Assembly: GCF_001940165.2 (NCBI RefSeq)
Contig: NZ_CP135162.1
Location: 2,461,001 to 2,525,000 of the forward strand
From: Roseburia sp. 831b
GTDB taxonomy: Bacteria > Bacillota > Clostridia > Lachnospirales > Lachnospiraceae
Length of the DNA: 64,000 nucleotides
Reading direction: 5' to 3'
Shown here piece after piece: positions 44,558-53,485 of the stretch. The notes under the pieces are model-generated. The model made no database searches. It had not been told where the DNA came from and worked only from the letters and a program-made list of their open reading frames with translations. Both the position numbers and the translations under genes were made by a program. The stretch's first letter is position 1. Every line of letters begins with the position of its first letter.

Positions 44558-46585
44558 CTATCTAATCTGATTTCCTACAATCTTATAGTAAGTTCTAGAT
44601 GTCATTTTAAATACAAAATAATAGATTGCTCCGAAAATCAGAATCGTTCCGGCCATACATTCTACAAATAATATGATGTTAGTCAATCCAAAGATTTTTA
44701 AGATTCTGCTAATCATCGGGAATGCGAAGCCTACATGGATTGCTGCCGTAACAAGTGGCAGAAAAAATACAATTCGAACCTGGGAACGAATGCTCCTTTT
44801 CACTTCACGATTGCTCATGCCTACTTTTTCCATTATCTGAAATCTCATCTTGTCATCGTAACCTTCTGAAATCTGCTTATAGAAAATAATCAATACAGTC
44901 ACCATCAAAAACATGGTTCCAAGGAACAGACCCAGGAAGAAAAGACCACCATAGAGACCGTAAAACTCACTTGCATTCATATCACGGCATTCCATGTAAA
45001 AAGATTTCCATGGTCCATCGATATGCTGTGCATTCAATTCATACAAATGACTTTCACACGCTAATTTTTCTTCTTCCGTACCGTCAATGTCGATGTTGAC
45101 ATACTGAACCAAATCAGACGCATAATCCTGTAACTGTTCCTTTTGAGCGAAAAAAATCTGCTGCAGTGTATCCTGGCTGTCCACTAAGACATAATAGCAT
45201 TGGTCTGCGACTCCCTCAATTGAACTCATATCAGCCTTGTTCATTTCATAGGACATGGACACCGGATAATCTTTTCCAAAAGCAGAAAAGGTGTCCTTCT
45301 GATATTTTGGAAAACCAATTACTTCTACGGTACCCTCTTTTACCTTTTTAATCTGCGCTATATTGTCCTCATTCTGTGTCATTTTGATAAAGTCTTCACG
45401 TGTCATAAATGTAATGATTGCAATATTACTGACCCCATTTTTATAAGCATTGTCAGAGTAATCATAAGTGCCATCCCCAAGAAGCGATGCCATAAACATC
45501 AGGGACGAATAACTGTATTCTCCCGTGATGGTTCTGCCTGATTCCGCAATCTTCTGGTGGAACTGTTCTACCAAAGGTGTTGCATCTCCTAATTCCTCTG
45601 TGTATCGGATGGTTGCATTGATGCTGCTTGGATAGCGTGCACTAAGTTCATCCTCCGCACCGAAGTATAAACTAACCGTTGTCGATACCATAACTAATAC
45701 CATTGTGGATAAAATACAGATATTGGCAAGGCCAACTGCATTCTGTTTCATCCGGTACATCATACCGGAAACAGCGGTAAAGTGATTGCTTTTATAGTAA
45801 AAATTCTTATTTTTTCGAAGAAGCTTTAATACTGCAATACTTCCTGCTGTAAAAAGACAATAGGTTCCGATAATCACCAGTACAACAGCCACAAAGAAAA
45901 GAGAAAGCGCACTGATTGGATTCTCAGTTGTGACGGCAATATAATAACCGCCTGCCAAACACAACGCACCTACAATTGTCATTAAAATCTTTGTCTTCGG
46001 TTCTTTTTCTCCTGCATTTTCACTGTGGAGCAAATCAATCGGTTTTGCCTTTCCAATCTGAATCAGATTATAAATCAGTGTCGATGCATAGATAATGCCA
46101 AACAAAATCATGCTGCCAATCACTCCCGGCACTGACACATAAAACTGAATGCTCTCTGATAATCCAGCTAACTTATAAAGAAACATTGTCAATAATTTAC
46201 TAAATACGGTTCCAAAAAGAAGCCCACCTGCAATGGAAAGCACTGCATTAAATAAGGTTTCCAGAAATACGACTTTTGCAATGTGTCTTTTCTCCATTCC
46301 CAGAATGTTATAAAGACCTAGTTCTTTTTTCCTTCTCTTAATAATAAAACTGTTCGTGTAAAATAAGAAAATGAACGCAAAAATACCGATGACAATACAG
46401 CCTAAGAACAAAATAGCCGCAAGGCTCGTATTGCCTGGTATGCTGGATAGGCCACGATTACTTGCAAGATAAACCATAATATAAAACATGGCAACTGTTA
46501 ATGCACCTGTCAAAAAATATGGAAGATAAAACTGGCGGCCATTTTTCATACTTGTTTTCGCAAGACCAACATATAAATTACTCAT
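44558..46585 (-). CDS. BceB/FtsX-type ABC transporter permease
   Basis: A 675-residue permease with the ten-helix layout of BceB proteins: an N-terminal FtsX module, a large external domain of about 200 residues between helices 7 and 8 (starting near STTVSLYFGAEDELSARYPS), and a C-terminal FtsX module. These transporters sense and remove peptide antibiotics such as bacitracin from lipid-linked wall precursors. The ATG at 46585 overlaps the end of the ATPase gene. Its likely kinase partner lies 7 kb away rather than adjacent. Confidence 0.9.
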   Translation of the reverse strand: MSNLYVGLAKTSMKNGRQFYLPYFLTGALTVAMFYIMVYLASNRGLSSIPGNTSLAAILFLGCIVIGIFAFIFLFYTNSFIIKRRKKELGLYNILGMEKRHIAKVVFLETLFNAVLSIAGGLLFGTVFSKLLTMFLYKLAGLSESIQFYVSVPGVIGSMILFGIIYASTLIYNLIQIGKAKPIDLLHSENAGEKEPKTKILMTIVGALCLAGGYYIAVTTENPISALSLFFVAVVLVIIGTYCLFTAGSIAVLKLLRKNKNFYYKSNHFTAVSGMMYRMKQNAVGLANICILSTMVLVMVSTTVSLYFGAEDELSARYPSSINATIRYTEELGDATPLVEQFHQKIAESGRTITGEYSYSSLMFMASLLGDGTYDYSDNAYKNGVSNIAIITFMTREDFIKMTQNEDNIAQIKKVKEGTVEVIGFPKYQKDTFSAFGKDYPVSMSYEMNKADMSSIEGVADQCYYVLVDSQDTLQQIFFAQKEQLQDYASDLVQYVNIDIDGTEEEKLACESHLYELNAQHIDGPWKSFYMECRDMNASEFYGLYGGLFFLGLFLGTMFLMVTVLIIFYKQISEGYDDKMRFQIMEKVGMSNREVKRSIRSQVRIVFFLPLVTAAIHVGFAFPMISRILKIFGLTNIILFVECMAGTILIFGAIYYFVFKMTSRTYYKIVGNQIR

Positions 46586-47345
46586 TCTGATCACCACCTG
46601 TCGTTAAAATCGTAAGTGTATCTGAAATTTTTGCATACAGCTCTTCATTTGTCATATTTCCGCGATATAACTGGTGGAATACCTCACCATCTTTGATGAA
46701 AAGCACACGTTTTGCATGGCTGGCAGCCTTGGTACTGTGTGTTACCATAAGAATCGTCTGACCTTCTTCATTAATCTGATTAAACAAATCAAGCAGGCTG
46801 TCGGTTGCCTTGGAATCAAGCGCTCCGGTCGGCTCATCCGCCAAAATCAGCTGTGGATTTGTAATCAGTGCACGTGCCACTGCGACACGCTGCTTCTGAC
46901 CACCGGACACCTCATACGGATATTTTTCTAAAAGCTGCGCAATTCCTAATTTCTGTGCAATTGGCACAAGACGCTGTTCCATCTCCTTTGGTGTCTTTCC
47001 CGACAAAACAAGTGGAAGAAAGATATTATCCTTTAAGGAAAAGCTGTCTAACAGATTGAAGTCCTGGAACACAAATCCTAGATTATCACGGCGGAATGCC
47101 GAGATTTCTCTTTCCCGGATGGTGACAATGTTTTTTCCATTCAGGCAAACCTCTCCGCTTGTCGGCTTATCAAGTGCCGCTAAAATGTTCAAAAGTGTGG
47201 TCTTACCGGAACCGGATTCGCCCATGATTGCAACATACTCGCCCTCCTCCACGGAAAAGTTAATGTTGCGCAGTGCCTGCACCTGGTTTCCTCCAAATCG
47301 TGTGGTATATATTTTCTTTAAGTTGCTAACTTCCAAAATAGCCAT
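46578..47345 (-). CDS. BceA-type ABC transporter ATP-binding protein
   Basis: The 255-residue ATPase has Walker A GESGSGKTTLLN, Q-loop VFQDFNLLDSF, signature VSGGQKQRVAVARAL and Walker B LILADEPTGALDS with the switch His in VTHS. It pairs with the overlapping permease gene. AAAGGAAA precedes the ATG. A CTACATTTATAG element at 47371-47382 sits in the promoter region between plausible -35 and -10 boxes. Confidence 0.95.
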   Translation of the reverse strand: MAILEVSNLKKIYTTRFGGNQVQALRNINFSVEEGEYVAIMGESGSGKTTLLNILAALDKPTSGEVCLNGKNIVTIREREISAFRRDNLGFVFQDFNLLDSFSLKDNIFLPLVLSGKTPKEMEQRLVPIAQKLGIAQLLEKYPYEVSGGQKQRVAVARALITNPQLILADEPTGALDSKATDSLLDLFNQINEEGQTILMVTHSTKAASHAKRVLFIKDGEVFHQLYRGNMTNEELYAKISDTLTILTTGGDQNE

Positions 47346-47370
47346 GATACAAATTTCCTTTCTGTTATAA

Positions 47371-47382
47371 CTACATTTATAG
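47371..47382. promoter_or_regulatory. TACA-N2-TRTA element upstream of the BceAB genes
   Basis: CTACATTTATAG is a dyad close to the BlaI/CopY-type operator TACANNTGTA. On the minus strand it lies between a GTGAGA and a TATAAC that could be -35 and -10 boxes. A perfect TACATTTGTA is at 49804-49813 ahead of the cytidylate-kinase-like gene, and CTACATTTGTAG is at 60022-60033. Confidence 0.35.
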
Positions 47383-47444
47383 TTTTCTCACCGGGAGCTC
47401 TGCCGGCGAACTCACGTCATCACTGACCTTACAAACGTAGTATA

Positions 47445-47494
47445 ACAAAAGGTCAAAATGGAATCTATCGCTTTAGATTACATTTTGACCTTCG
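47445..47494 (-). terminator. Terminator after the MFS gene
   Basis: A perfect 12-bp stem (47449-47460 with 47481-47492) plus an inner 6-bp stem AATCTA/TAGATT, followed on the minus strand by TTTTG. Confidence 0.9.
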
Positions 47495-47526
47495 TTTCTT
47501 ACACTTTTGTAAGATTGGATATTTCT

Positions 47527-48753
47527 TTATTCATACAACTCATGATACTTCTTCTTATCACAGACAATCAGAACCGCCCCCAGCAAAATTGCGACCAGGA
47601 GTACACCGATTACCAGCCCCCACGCCATGGTGGATCCCAAATTGTCATAGACCACTCCGACCACATAGAGGAATGTACCTTGCAAAACGCTTTGTACCAC
47701 CGTCATGAATCCGTTCATTCTGCCACGGTGACTGGCTGGAATACGTGCTGTCAAATACGGTCCATTTACAATTGTAGTCAGGATTTCTCCAAACGTAAAC
47801 AACGTGATTGCGACATAATATGCCGGAATATGTCCTAACATAAGAAGGAATACCGCATAACCTACCAAAAGCATCACCTGACCAAGCAAATTTTTCTTCG
47901 TGTGTGTTATTTTTGCAAACATTTTTGTGAAAATTGGTGTAAAAAGCACTACCACGATACAATTTAAACTTGAGACACTGCCAAAGATAACGGCTCCGTT
48001 TTCTCCATGCAAACGTCCCATATCAAGCGGCATCAGATAACCATACTGCTGATATGCAGCACCATAGAGTCCCATTCCGATGATATAAAGTAAAATCACC
48101 TTGTGGTCTTTTAACACCTGAATCAGGCTGTCCCCGTCACGATTCTCCTGATAAGAAGACTCTGCCTCCTCTTCTTTGACAGGTTCGATATCCCTTACCT
48201 GCCAGAAAATCAAGAACGTGGAAACTCCAATTGCAATACCACTGATTAAAAATGCCAGCCATAAGTAGTTTTTAAAAAGAATTCCTGCAATCGTAGGAGA
48301 CGCAATCAATCCAATATTCGCACCCAGATATTGCAGGGAAAATGCACGCTCACGGTCTTTCGTGTAGGTAATATCGGCAATGAGCGCATTGTATGCCGGA
48401 TACTCCATACTCTGACAGGCTGCTGCCACAATGATTAGCGCAATCGTCACATAAGAAAGTGGAATCACAGCGCAGATGATATAAAAGAAAATGGAAATCA
48501 AATCACAGATAATAATACAATTTCTTTTATTGTATTTGTCTGCAAGACGTCCTCCCATCAGCCCTGCCGGCAAGAGTAAAATTCCCGAAACAATGGTGAC
48601 GAGCGCAACACCTGTTGCACTCATCCCCAGTTTCTGGTTTAAGATTAAGGTTAGAACCGGCCAGACCATGGAACCCAGGTTGGTCACAATTCTACCTAAG
48701 AATAAGATATAATTCTCCTTTCGGAGTCCTTTGTATTGTGAAAAAAAATGCAT
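47527..48753 (-). CDS. Major facilitator superfamily transporter
   Basis: A 408-residue, twelve-helix MFS exporter. The loop 2-3 motif appears as GLMGGRLADKYNKRNCI, and a charged central loop (VRDIEPVKEEEAESSYQENR) divides the two halves. The general layout fits drug or metabolite efflux; the substrate is unknown. It follows the cytidylate-kinase-like gene by 25 bases and ends at a strong terminator, so it is likely the last gene of the antiporter-kinase-MFS unit. Confidence 0.88.
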   Translation of the reverse strand: MHFFSQYKGLRKENYILFLGRIVTNLGSMVWPVLTLILNQKLGMSATGVALVTIVSGILLLPAGLMGGRLADKYNKRNCIIICDLISIFFYIICAVIPLSYVTIALIIVAAACQSMEYPAYNALIADITYTKDRERAFSLQYLGANIGLIASPTIAGILFKNYLWLAFLISGIAIGVSTFLIFWQVRDIEPVKEEEAESSYQENRDGDSLIQVLKDHKVILLYIIGMGLYGAAYQQYGYLMPLDMGRLHGENGAVIFGSVSSLNCIVVVLFTPIFTKMFAKITHTKKNLLGQVMLLVGYAVFLLMLGHIPAYYVAITLFTFGEILTTIVNGPYLTARIPASHRGRMNGFMTVVQSVLQGTFLYVVGVVYDNLGSTMAWGLVIGVLLVAILLGAVLIVCDKKKYHELYE

Positions 48754-48778
48754 AAAGTACCTTTGTCTTTCTGTGTCA

Positions 48779-49783
48779 TTACTTGTCGTGGTTCGGGTAC
48801 TGATTAATCATACGTTCAATCAATTCCACTGACTCCTCGATTCCGTAACTTGCGCTATTGATACAGAGGTCATAATTGACGGCATCGCCCCATTTTTTCC
48901 CAGTGTAATGGCGATAATAACGCTCGTGTTTCCGGTCTAATTTCGTCAGTAACAAAACCGCCTGTTTATAGTTCAAATTGTGCAGTTCCATCATGCGATG
49001 CACTCTCTGCTCGAAGGAAGCTGTAATAAAAATGCTGATATGAGGAATACGGTGATTGGTTAAAACTACATCCGCACATCTTCCCATTACAATAAAATCT
49101 TCCTTTTTTGCCATCTCGCAGATTAAATCACTCTGATTGAAAAAGATGGCATCCTGCGTTGGCAATCCGTGATAACGGTTGAAGTTCTCAAAGAATTTTC
49201 CAATGTTGGTGTTCTTGTGAATTTTTTCACGAAGTTCAGTCTTGTAATCGCTATGGTCTACAACCTGTTCTTTTTCAGCGTCGAGACGCTTTAACACCTG
49301 TTTGAAAATCTCAGCGTCATAATAATTAATCTTCAGTTTATCTGCCAATGCAAATCCAATATCGGTTCCCGCACTTCCGTGCGTTCTTCCGATACAGATA
49401 ATCAAATGGTCCTCCGGCGAAAAATGCTGGCGCAAATTTGAGGAATTCAATGCTGCAAGGTTTTCATTGATGATATCCACGCTTCCAAAACTGGACGGAA
49501 TCTTTTCCACCTTTTTCAAGATATCATTGTATTCTTTCATCATGCGGTGATGATCTTCTTTGTTCTTGATGGTTCTTGCCATGTTTCCGATCAAGGCAAT
49601 CTCACTTCTGATTTCATGTCCCTGCGGTCTTGTAATCAAAAGTTTTGTGATATTTTCCACGCAGGTTGCCTCATCACCCGTGTACGTTCTTCCCAAAGAA
49701 GAACCGACACATTTATATACTTCTTCATCTAAGTGATAAATTTGTTTTGCAATTTCGTAACAATTTTCACGATTATTTTCCAT
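48779..49783 (-). CDS. Cytidylate-kinase-like (Cytidylate_kin2) protein
   Basis: The 334-residue protein has an N-terminal helical domain of about 125 residues and a C-terminal P-loop kinase-like domain. The latter starts LIICIGRTHGSAGTDIGFAL, where a Walker A would be, and continues with NYYDAEIFKQVLK, FIVMGRCADVVL and the Arg-rich lid LLTKLDRKHERYYRHYT. This domain is common in gut Clostridia, often beside transporters; its substrate is unknown and it is not the housekeeping Cmk. It follows the antiporter gene by 44 bases. Confidence 0.85.
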   Translation of the reverse strand: MENNRENCYEIAKQIYHLDEEVYKCVGSSLGRTYTGDEATCVENITKLLITRPQGHEIRSEIALIGNMARTIKNKEDHHRMMKEYNDILKKVEKIPSSFGSVDIINENLAALNSSNLRQHFSPEDHLIICIGRTHGSAGTDIGFALADKLKINYYDAEIFKQVLKRLDAEKEQVVDHSDYKTELREKIHKNTNIGKFFENFNRYHGLPTQDAIFFNQSDLICEMAKKEDFIVMGRCADVVLTNHRIPHISIFITASFEQRVHRMMELHNLNYKQAVLLLTKLDRKHERYYRHYTGKKWGDAVNYDLCINSASYGIEESVELIERMINQYPNHDK

Positions 49784-49827
49784 AATTTCAACACCTTTCT
49801 AACTACATTTGTAAGTAACTGTCTTTC

Positions 49828-51171
49828 CTAAAGGAAAAATACGAACGTATCGATGATGAATACCGGAATCAGAATTCCAAAAGACCATCCCATATAGCCA
49901 AAGAAAGATGGCATACGGATACCGTTTTCGTCCGATATGGATTTCACCATAAAGTTTGGTGCATTACCGATGTATGTATTTGCTCCCATAAAGACAGCAC
50001 CACAGGAAATTGCCATTAACACTTTGACTGATACTGTACCTACTGTTGTTAAGATACCACTGGTATAACCAAGCGTTCCCGCTGTTGTTAAAAATACCAG
50101 ATAGGTCGGTGTATTGTCTAAGAAACTGGAAAGCAGACCGGTTGCCCAGAACATCTGGAATGGTTTCGTGATACCAAGCTGTGGTCCTTTTTCCTTTAAT
50201 ACCATAAGCGCTGGCTGCATCGTGATAAAGATACCGATAAATAACACGGCAACCTCTTTGATTGCTCCCCATGTAAAATGGTTCTCCGTTCTGACTTTTG
50301 CATCTGTTGTCTTAAAGGACAATAACGCTGCCAGCAAAATGATTGCAATCTCAATCAATGCCGGGAATGTTAATTTTACGGACTCAAAAATCGGGATTCC
50401 CAACACATTGCCGGACGCATCCTGGAATGCCGGAAGACTTGGCAAAGTACCGCTTAAAATAACAGCTGCTACAATCATGATCAAGAAAATTACATTATGT
50501 AAACCAACGATTTTCATCTCAACACCAGGCTTGCTGATATCCGGGTGCATACCTTCTGCGATATCTTTCCGGTAATTGCGACGATCAATGAAATAAAATA
50601 TAATAAGAAGCAATGCCATATTAAAAAGTAAAATCGGGAACAGATGGAAACTCCAGAAAAATGGAACTCCACGCATAAATCCCATCAACAGAGGCGGATC
50701 TCCAATTGGTGTCAAAGAACCACCCATATTTGAAATCATGAAAATGAAGAAAATCATAATCTGGCTCTTACGTTTTCTCCAGGAATTCATCTTAATCATT
50801 GGACGAACTAAAAGCATACTTGCTCCGGTTGTACCAATACAACTGGAGAGTAAGGTTCCGATTGCCAGAAACAGCGCATTTACGCCAGGCGAACCGGCCA
50901 GATTCCCCTCAAGCGTGATATTACCGGACACACAAAACAGTCCAAATAATAACACGATAAATGTCAGATAATCATTGACGATACATTCCAATACAGTTTC
51001 TGCTGCCCCCGCAGCACCATTTAACACTGCATACGGAATCACAAACAAAAGTGACCACACGATGACTGCAATTGCCTGATTCTTTTCCCACCACTCAGGC
51101 TTAATCAGCGGCATCACTGCAATGCAAAGCAACAGCCCCGCAAACGGGATACAAAGTAATAAATTATTCAT
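49828..51171 (-). CDS. NhaD/ArsB-superfamily sodium:proton antiporter
   Basis: A 447-residue ion transporter with about eleven helices. Family marks are SNMGGSLTPIGDPPLLMGF, SSCIGTTGASMLLVRPMI, SSFLDNTPTYLVFL and MGANTYIGNAPNFMVKS, typical of NhaD-type and citrate-transporter-superfamily antiporters. I chose the ATG at 51171 over a GTG at 51183 because the latter overlaps the ribosome site. A TTGCAA/TAATAT promoter 16 bases apart precedes it and overlaps the 28-bp palindromic operator. Confidence 0.9.
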   Translation of the reverse strand: MNNLLLCIPFAGLLLCIAVMPLIKPEWWEKNQAIAVIVWSLLFVIPYAVLNGAAGAAETVLECIVNDYLTFIVLLFGLFCVSGNITLEGNLAGSPGVNALFLAIGTLLSSCIGTTGASMLLVRPMIKMNSWRKRKSQIMIFFIFMISNMGGSLTPIGDPPLLMGFMRGVPFFWSFHLFPILLFNMALLLIIFYFIDRRNYRKDIAEGMHPDISKPGVEMKIVGLHNVIFLIMIVAAVILSGTLPSLPAFQDASGNVLGIPIFESVKLTFPALIEIAIILLAALLSFKTTDAKVRTENHFTWGAIKEVAVLFIGIFITMQPALMVLKEKGPQLGITKPFQMFWATGLLSSFLDNTPTYLVFLTTAGTLGYTSGILTTVGTVSVKVLMAISCGAVFMGANTYIGNAPNFMVKSISDENGIRMPSFFGYMGWSFGILIPVFIIDTFVFFL

Positions 51172-51230
51172 GCTATTTACCACACCTTTCCTTTTCTCTA
51201 TTCCATATTACTTTTTTTCCAGAATTTTGC

Positions 51231-51258
51231 AACATACATTTTGCCCAAAGTGTATGTT
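51231..51258. promoter_or_regulatory. 28-bp palindromic operator (site 2), upstream of the antiporter
   Basis: Arms AACATACA and TGTATGTT enclose the same TTGCCCAA core as site 1 at 34877. The minus-strand -35 box TTGCAA of the antiporter promoter overlaps its edge. The palindrome also overlaps the capA-like stop codon. Confidence 0.65.
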
Positions 51259-52495
51259 ATCTTTTGGGACTTAAAATCTGATCCTCCTCCCAGATTTGTC
51301 TGGTCAGGTTTTCGCAATACTCCAGGGAAAACGCTCCATCCTGTTTTAGGATATGATTCTGTGCTGCCAGCTCTTGTGTATAGTCCTCCAGATAATAAGT
51401 GGTAACCTCGTCTTCGCCCCAGTGGCAGACAAGCGGTATCACACCATAATCTTCGACAACAACCTCACCGTCATCGTTTCTTCCAATTGTGACATCCGCC
51501 ATTCCGCCTACCATACGGTTCGATGTTCCCGGTCCTGTCCCGGAAGTTGAGTTTACATAATTTCCAAGGGAATAATAGACAAGCATCTGGTCTCCGTCGT
51601 CATCCGTCACCCACTCAATCGGTTCAATCACATGCGGGTGTGTGCCAATCACTAAATCAACGCCATTTTCTAAAAAAAGATTGGTCCAGTATTCCTGCTC
51701 ACTGGAAACTTCAAGAGAATACTCCGTTCCCCAGTGCGGGCAGACCACCACAAAATCCGCATTCTCGTCCGCCTTTTGCAAATCGCTTGTCACCTTATCC
51801 TGCTCCAGATAATCAACCGCATAAGGCATATCCGCCGGTGTGGAAATTCCATTGGTTCCATACGTATAGTTTAAAATTGCAATCGTTATCCCATTCTGCT
51901 CATAATAGAAAATATTGTTATCCTGAGTTTCTTTTCTCTTATGAATTCCAAGATACGCAATATCCGGATAGTTTTCTTCCCAGAAATTCATGCAGTTAAG
52001 AAGTCCCGCTTTTCCGGCATCCAGCGCATGATTTGTCGCATGTAAAATCACATCAAACCCCGCATCTGCCTCCGCATCCCCCAACTCATAGGGCGAATTA
52101 AAACAAGGATATCCTTTGATTCCAAGTTCTTCTCCTCCAAGGATTGTTTCCTGGTTTACAATCGCAAGGTCTGCCTCTTTTATCTGTGTCCTTACATGAT
52201 CAAACAAATAACGGAAGTCATAGCTTCCATCGGCAAGCTGTCCTTTTTCCACAACAGTCATATGCATAAGCATATCTCCTACCATGACAAGCTCTATCGT
52301 ATCTGGTTCCTCATTCTTAACTTCTGCCAGGCTTTCTTTTTCTGTCTCCTGCTGCACCTGCTGCTCCTGTTCCTCATTCGCCGCTGCCGTTTCCTGCGTC
52401 TTTGCCTTCTTGCAGCCGGTAACATCTCCCGCCACAAGCAGACATACCAGGACAACGCCTAGCCTTCTGCACAACAGGTCATTTCGTTTTTTCAT
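51257..52495 (-). CDS. CapA-family (PGA_cap) lipoprotein
   Basis: The 412-residue protein has a signal peptide ending in a lipobox-like VTGC, then an acidic Gln/Glu-rich linker and a metallophosphatase-like CapA domain. Motifs are IELVMVGDMLMHMTV, LAIVNQETILGGEELG, ATNHALDAGKAGL, VCPHWGTEY and VIGTHPHVIEPIEW. The prototype CapA takes part in poly-gamma-glutamate capsule export, but no capB/capC is here, so a capsule role is not supported. It is the last gene after the CobW gene, 24 bases apart. I chose the ATG at 52495 by ribosome-site spacing. Confidence 0.88.
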   Translation of the reverse strand: MKKRNDLLCRRLGVVLVCLLVAGDVTGCKKAKTQETAAANEEQEQQVQQETEKESLAEVKNEEPDTIELVMVGDMLMHMTVVEKGQLADGSYDFRYLFDHVRTQIKEADLAIVNQETILGGEELGIKGYPCFNSPYELGDAEADAGFDVILHATNHALDAGKAGLLNCMNFWEENYPDIAYLGIHKRKETQDNNIFYYEQNGITIAILNYTYGTNGISTPADMPYAVDYLEQDKVTSDLQKADENADFVVVCPHWGTEYSLEVSSEQEYWTNLFLENGVDLVIGTHPHVIEPIEWVTDDDGDQMLVYYSLGNYVNSTSGTGPGTSNRMVGGMADVTIGRNDDGEVVVEDYGVIPLVCHWGEDEVTTYYLEDYTQELAAQNHILKQDGAFSLEYCENLTRQIWEEDQILSPKR

Positions 52496-52519
52496 AACGC
52501 TCTCCATTCCACCGTATTT

Positions 52520-53482
52520 TTACTTAAAAAGTTGTTCTATCTCCTCTTTTGCAAGATGCTCTCCAATCACAATCAAAACATCCTGCCCCTGTTCCATCGT
52601 CTGAACATGCATCTGGTCGTGCGTCGCATTAAAAGAAAGCCACTTGCCATCTTTTTTCTGAAGAAATCCCTTCACACGAAAAACTGTTCCAAAACGCTCC
52701 TGCTGCATCAGTTCCTTTATCTTCTCCTGAAGTGTCTCTTCTGTCAGCTTCTGGTCTACAAAAAAGAGGGAAGTAAACATCTCATTTTTGTCAAACCATA
52801 GCTTTTTATGGTCCGCATTCACATATCCGCAATGCAAAAGTCCCTCTAGCTGTTCTTTTCCAAGTATCTCGGAGTCCTTTGCCAAAACTACATCCTGGTC
52901 ATCCTCCCATTTTGCCGTTCCTAATTTAAAACTACGTTTGCAGTTATATTTTTCCAAAATAGCATTGAGTTTTTCTACCGTCTGCTGTTTTTCTTTCGCA
53001 CTTGCTTCCTCTGCCTTACTAAGAATCACCTTGCCGGCGTTTGCCACCTGCGAAGTCAGCAGATATTCCGCCTGCTCCGACATGCGCACATCCAACTTTG
53101 CATCTACCATCGCAAAAATATTTCCAACCTCGAACCAGTTGCTTAACGGCTCATCATAAAGCATATCAAAAAAGACATCGACATCATAGATTCCAGATGG
53201 CTCCACAATCACGCGGTCATATCCTTGCATTGCCATGGAAATAAGCTTTGCCTTGAATCTTCTTTTCCAGTCCTCCACCACATTTCCACCGACAATCGGC
53301 TCCAGCTCACACTGGTCTCCCTCAAGGTCCTGTAACATCATCATATCCACATTGATTGCGCCAAAATCATTTTCAATGATTCCGATTTTCTTTCCCGCAT
53401 CCATCAAATATTTCGCATAGGTACGGATAAAAGTTGTTTTCCCAGAACCCAGAAAACCGGTTACCAAATCTACTTTTATCAT
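52520..53482 (-). CDS. CobW/COG0523-type GTPase lacking the CxCC motif
   Basis: A 320-residue G3E GTPase. The P-loop is TGFLGSGKTTFIRT and the Mg/G2-G3 region includes GIIENDFGAINVD and VIVEPSGIYDV. COG0523 metallochaperones carry a metal-binding CxCC about 60 residues in; at that position this protein has EPIVGGNVVEDW with no cysteine. A C-terminal CobW domain is present in short form. It starts three bases after the kinase gene, so it is in the two-component operon. A metal-delivery role is therefore uncertain. Confidence 0.85.
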   Translation of the reverse strand: MIKVDLVTGFLGSGKTTFIRTYAKYLMDAGKKIGIIENDFGAINVDMMMLQDLEGDQCELEPIVGGNVVEDWKRRFKAKLISMAMQGYDRVIVEPSGIYDVDVFFDMLYDEPLSNWFEVGNIFAMVDAKLDVRMSEQAEYLLTSQVANAGKVILSKAEEASAKEKQQTVEKLNAILEKYNCKRSFKLGTAKWEDDQDVVLAKDSEILGKEQLEGLLHCGYVNADHKKLWFDKNEMFTSLFFVDQKLTEETLQEKIKELMQQERFGTVFRVKGFLQKKDGKWLSFNATHDQMHVQTMEQGQDVLIVIGEHLAKEEIEQLFK

Positions 53483-53485
53483 ATC

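Noticed and set aside
51257-52495. Poly-gamma-glutamate capsule locus
   Set aside because: Only a CapA-like protein is present; capB, capC and capE are absent.
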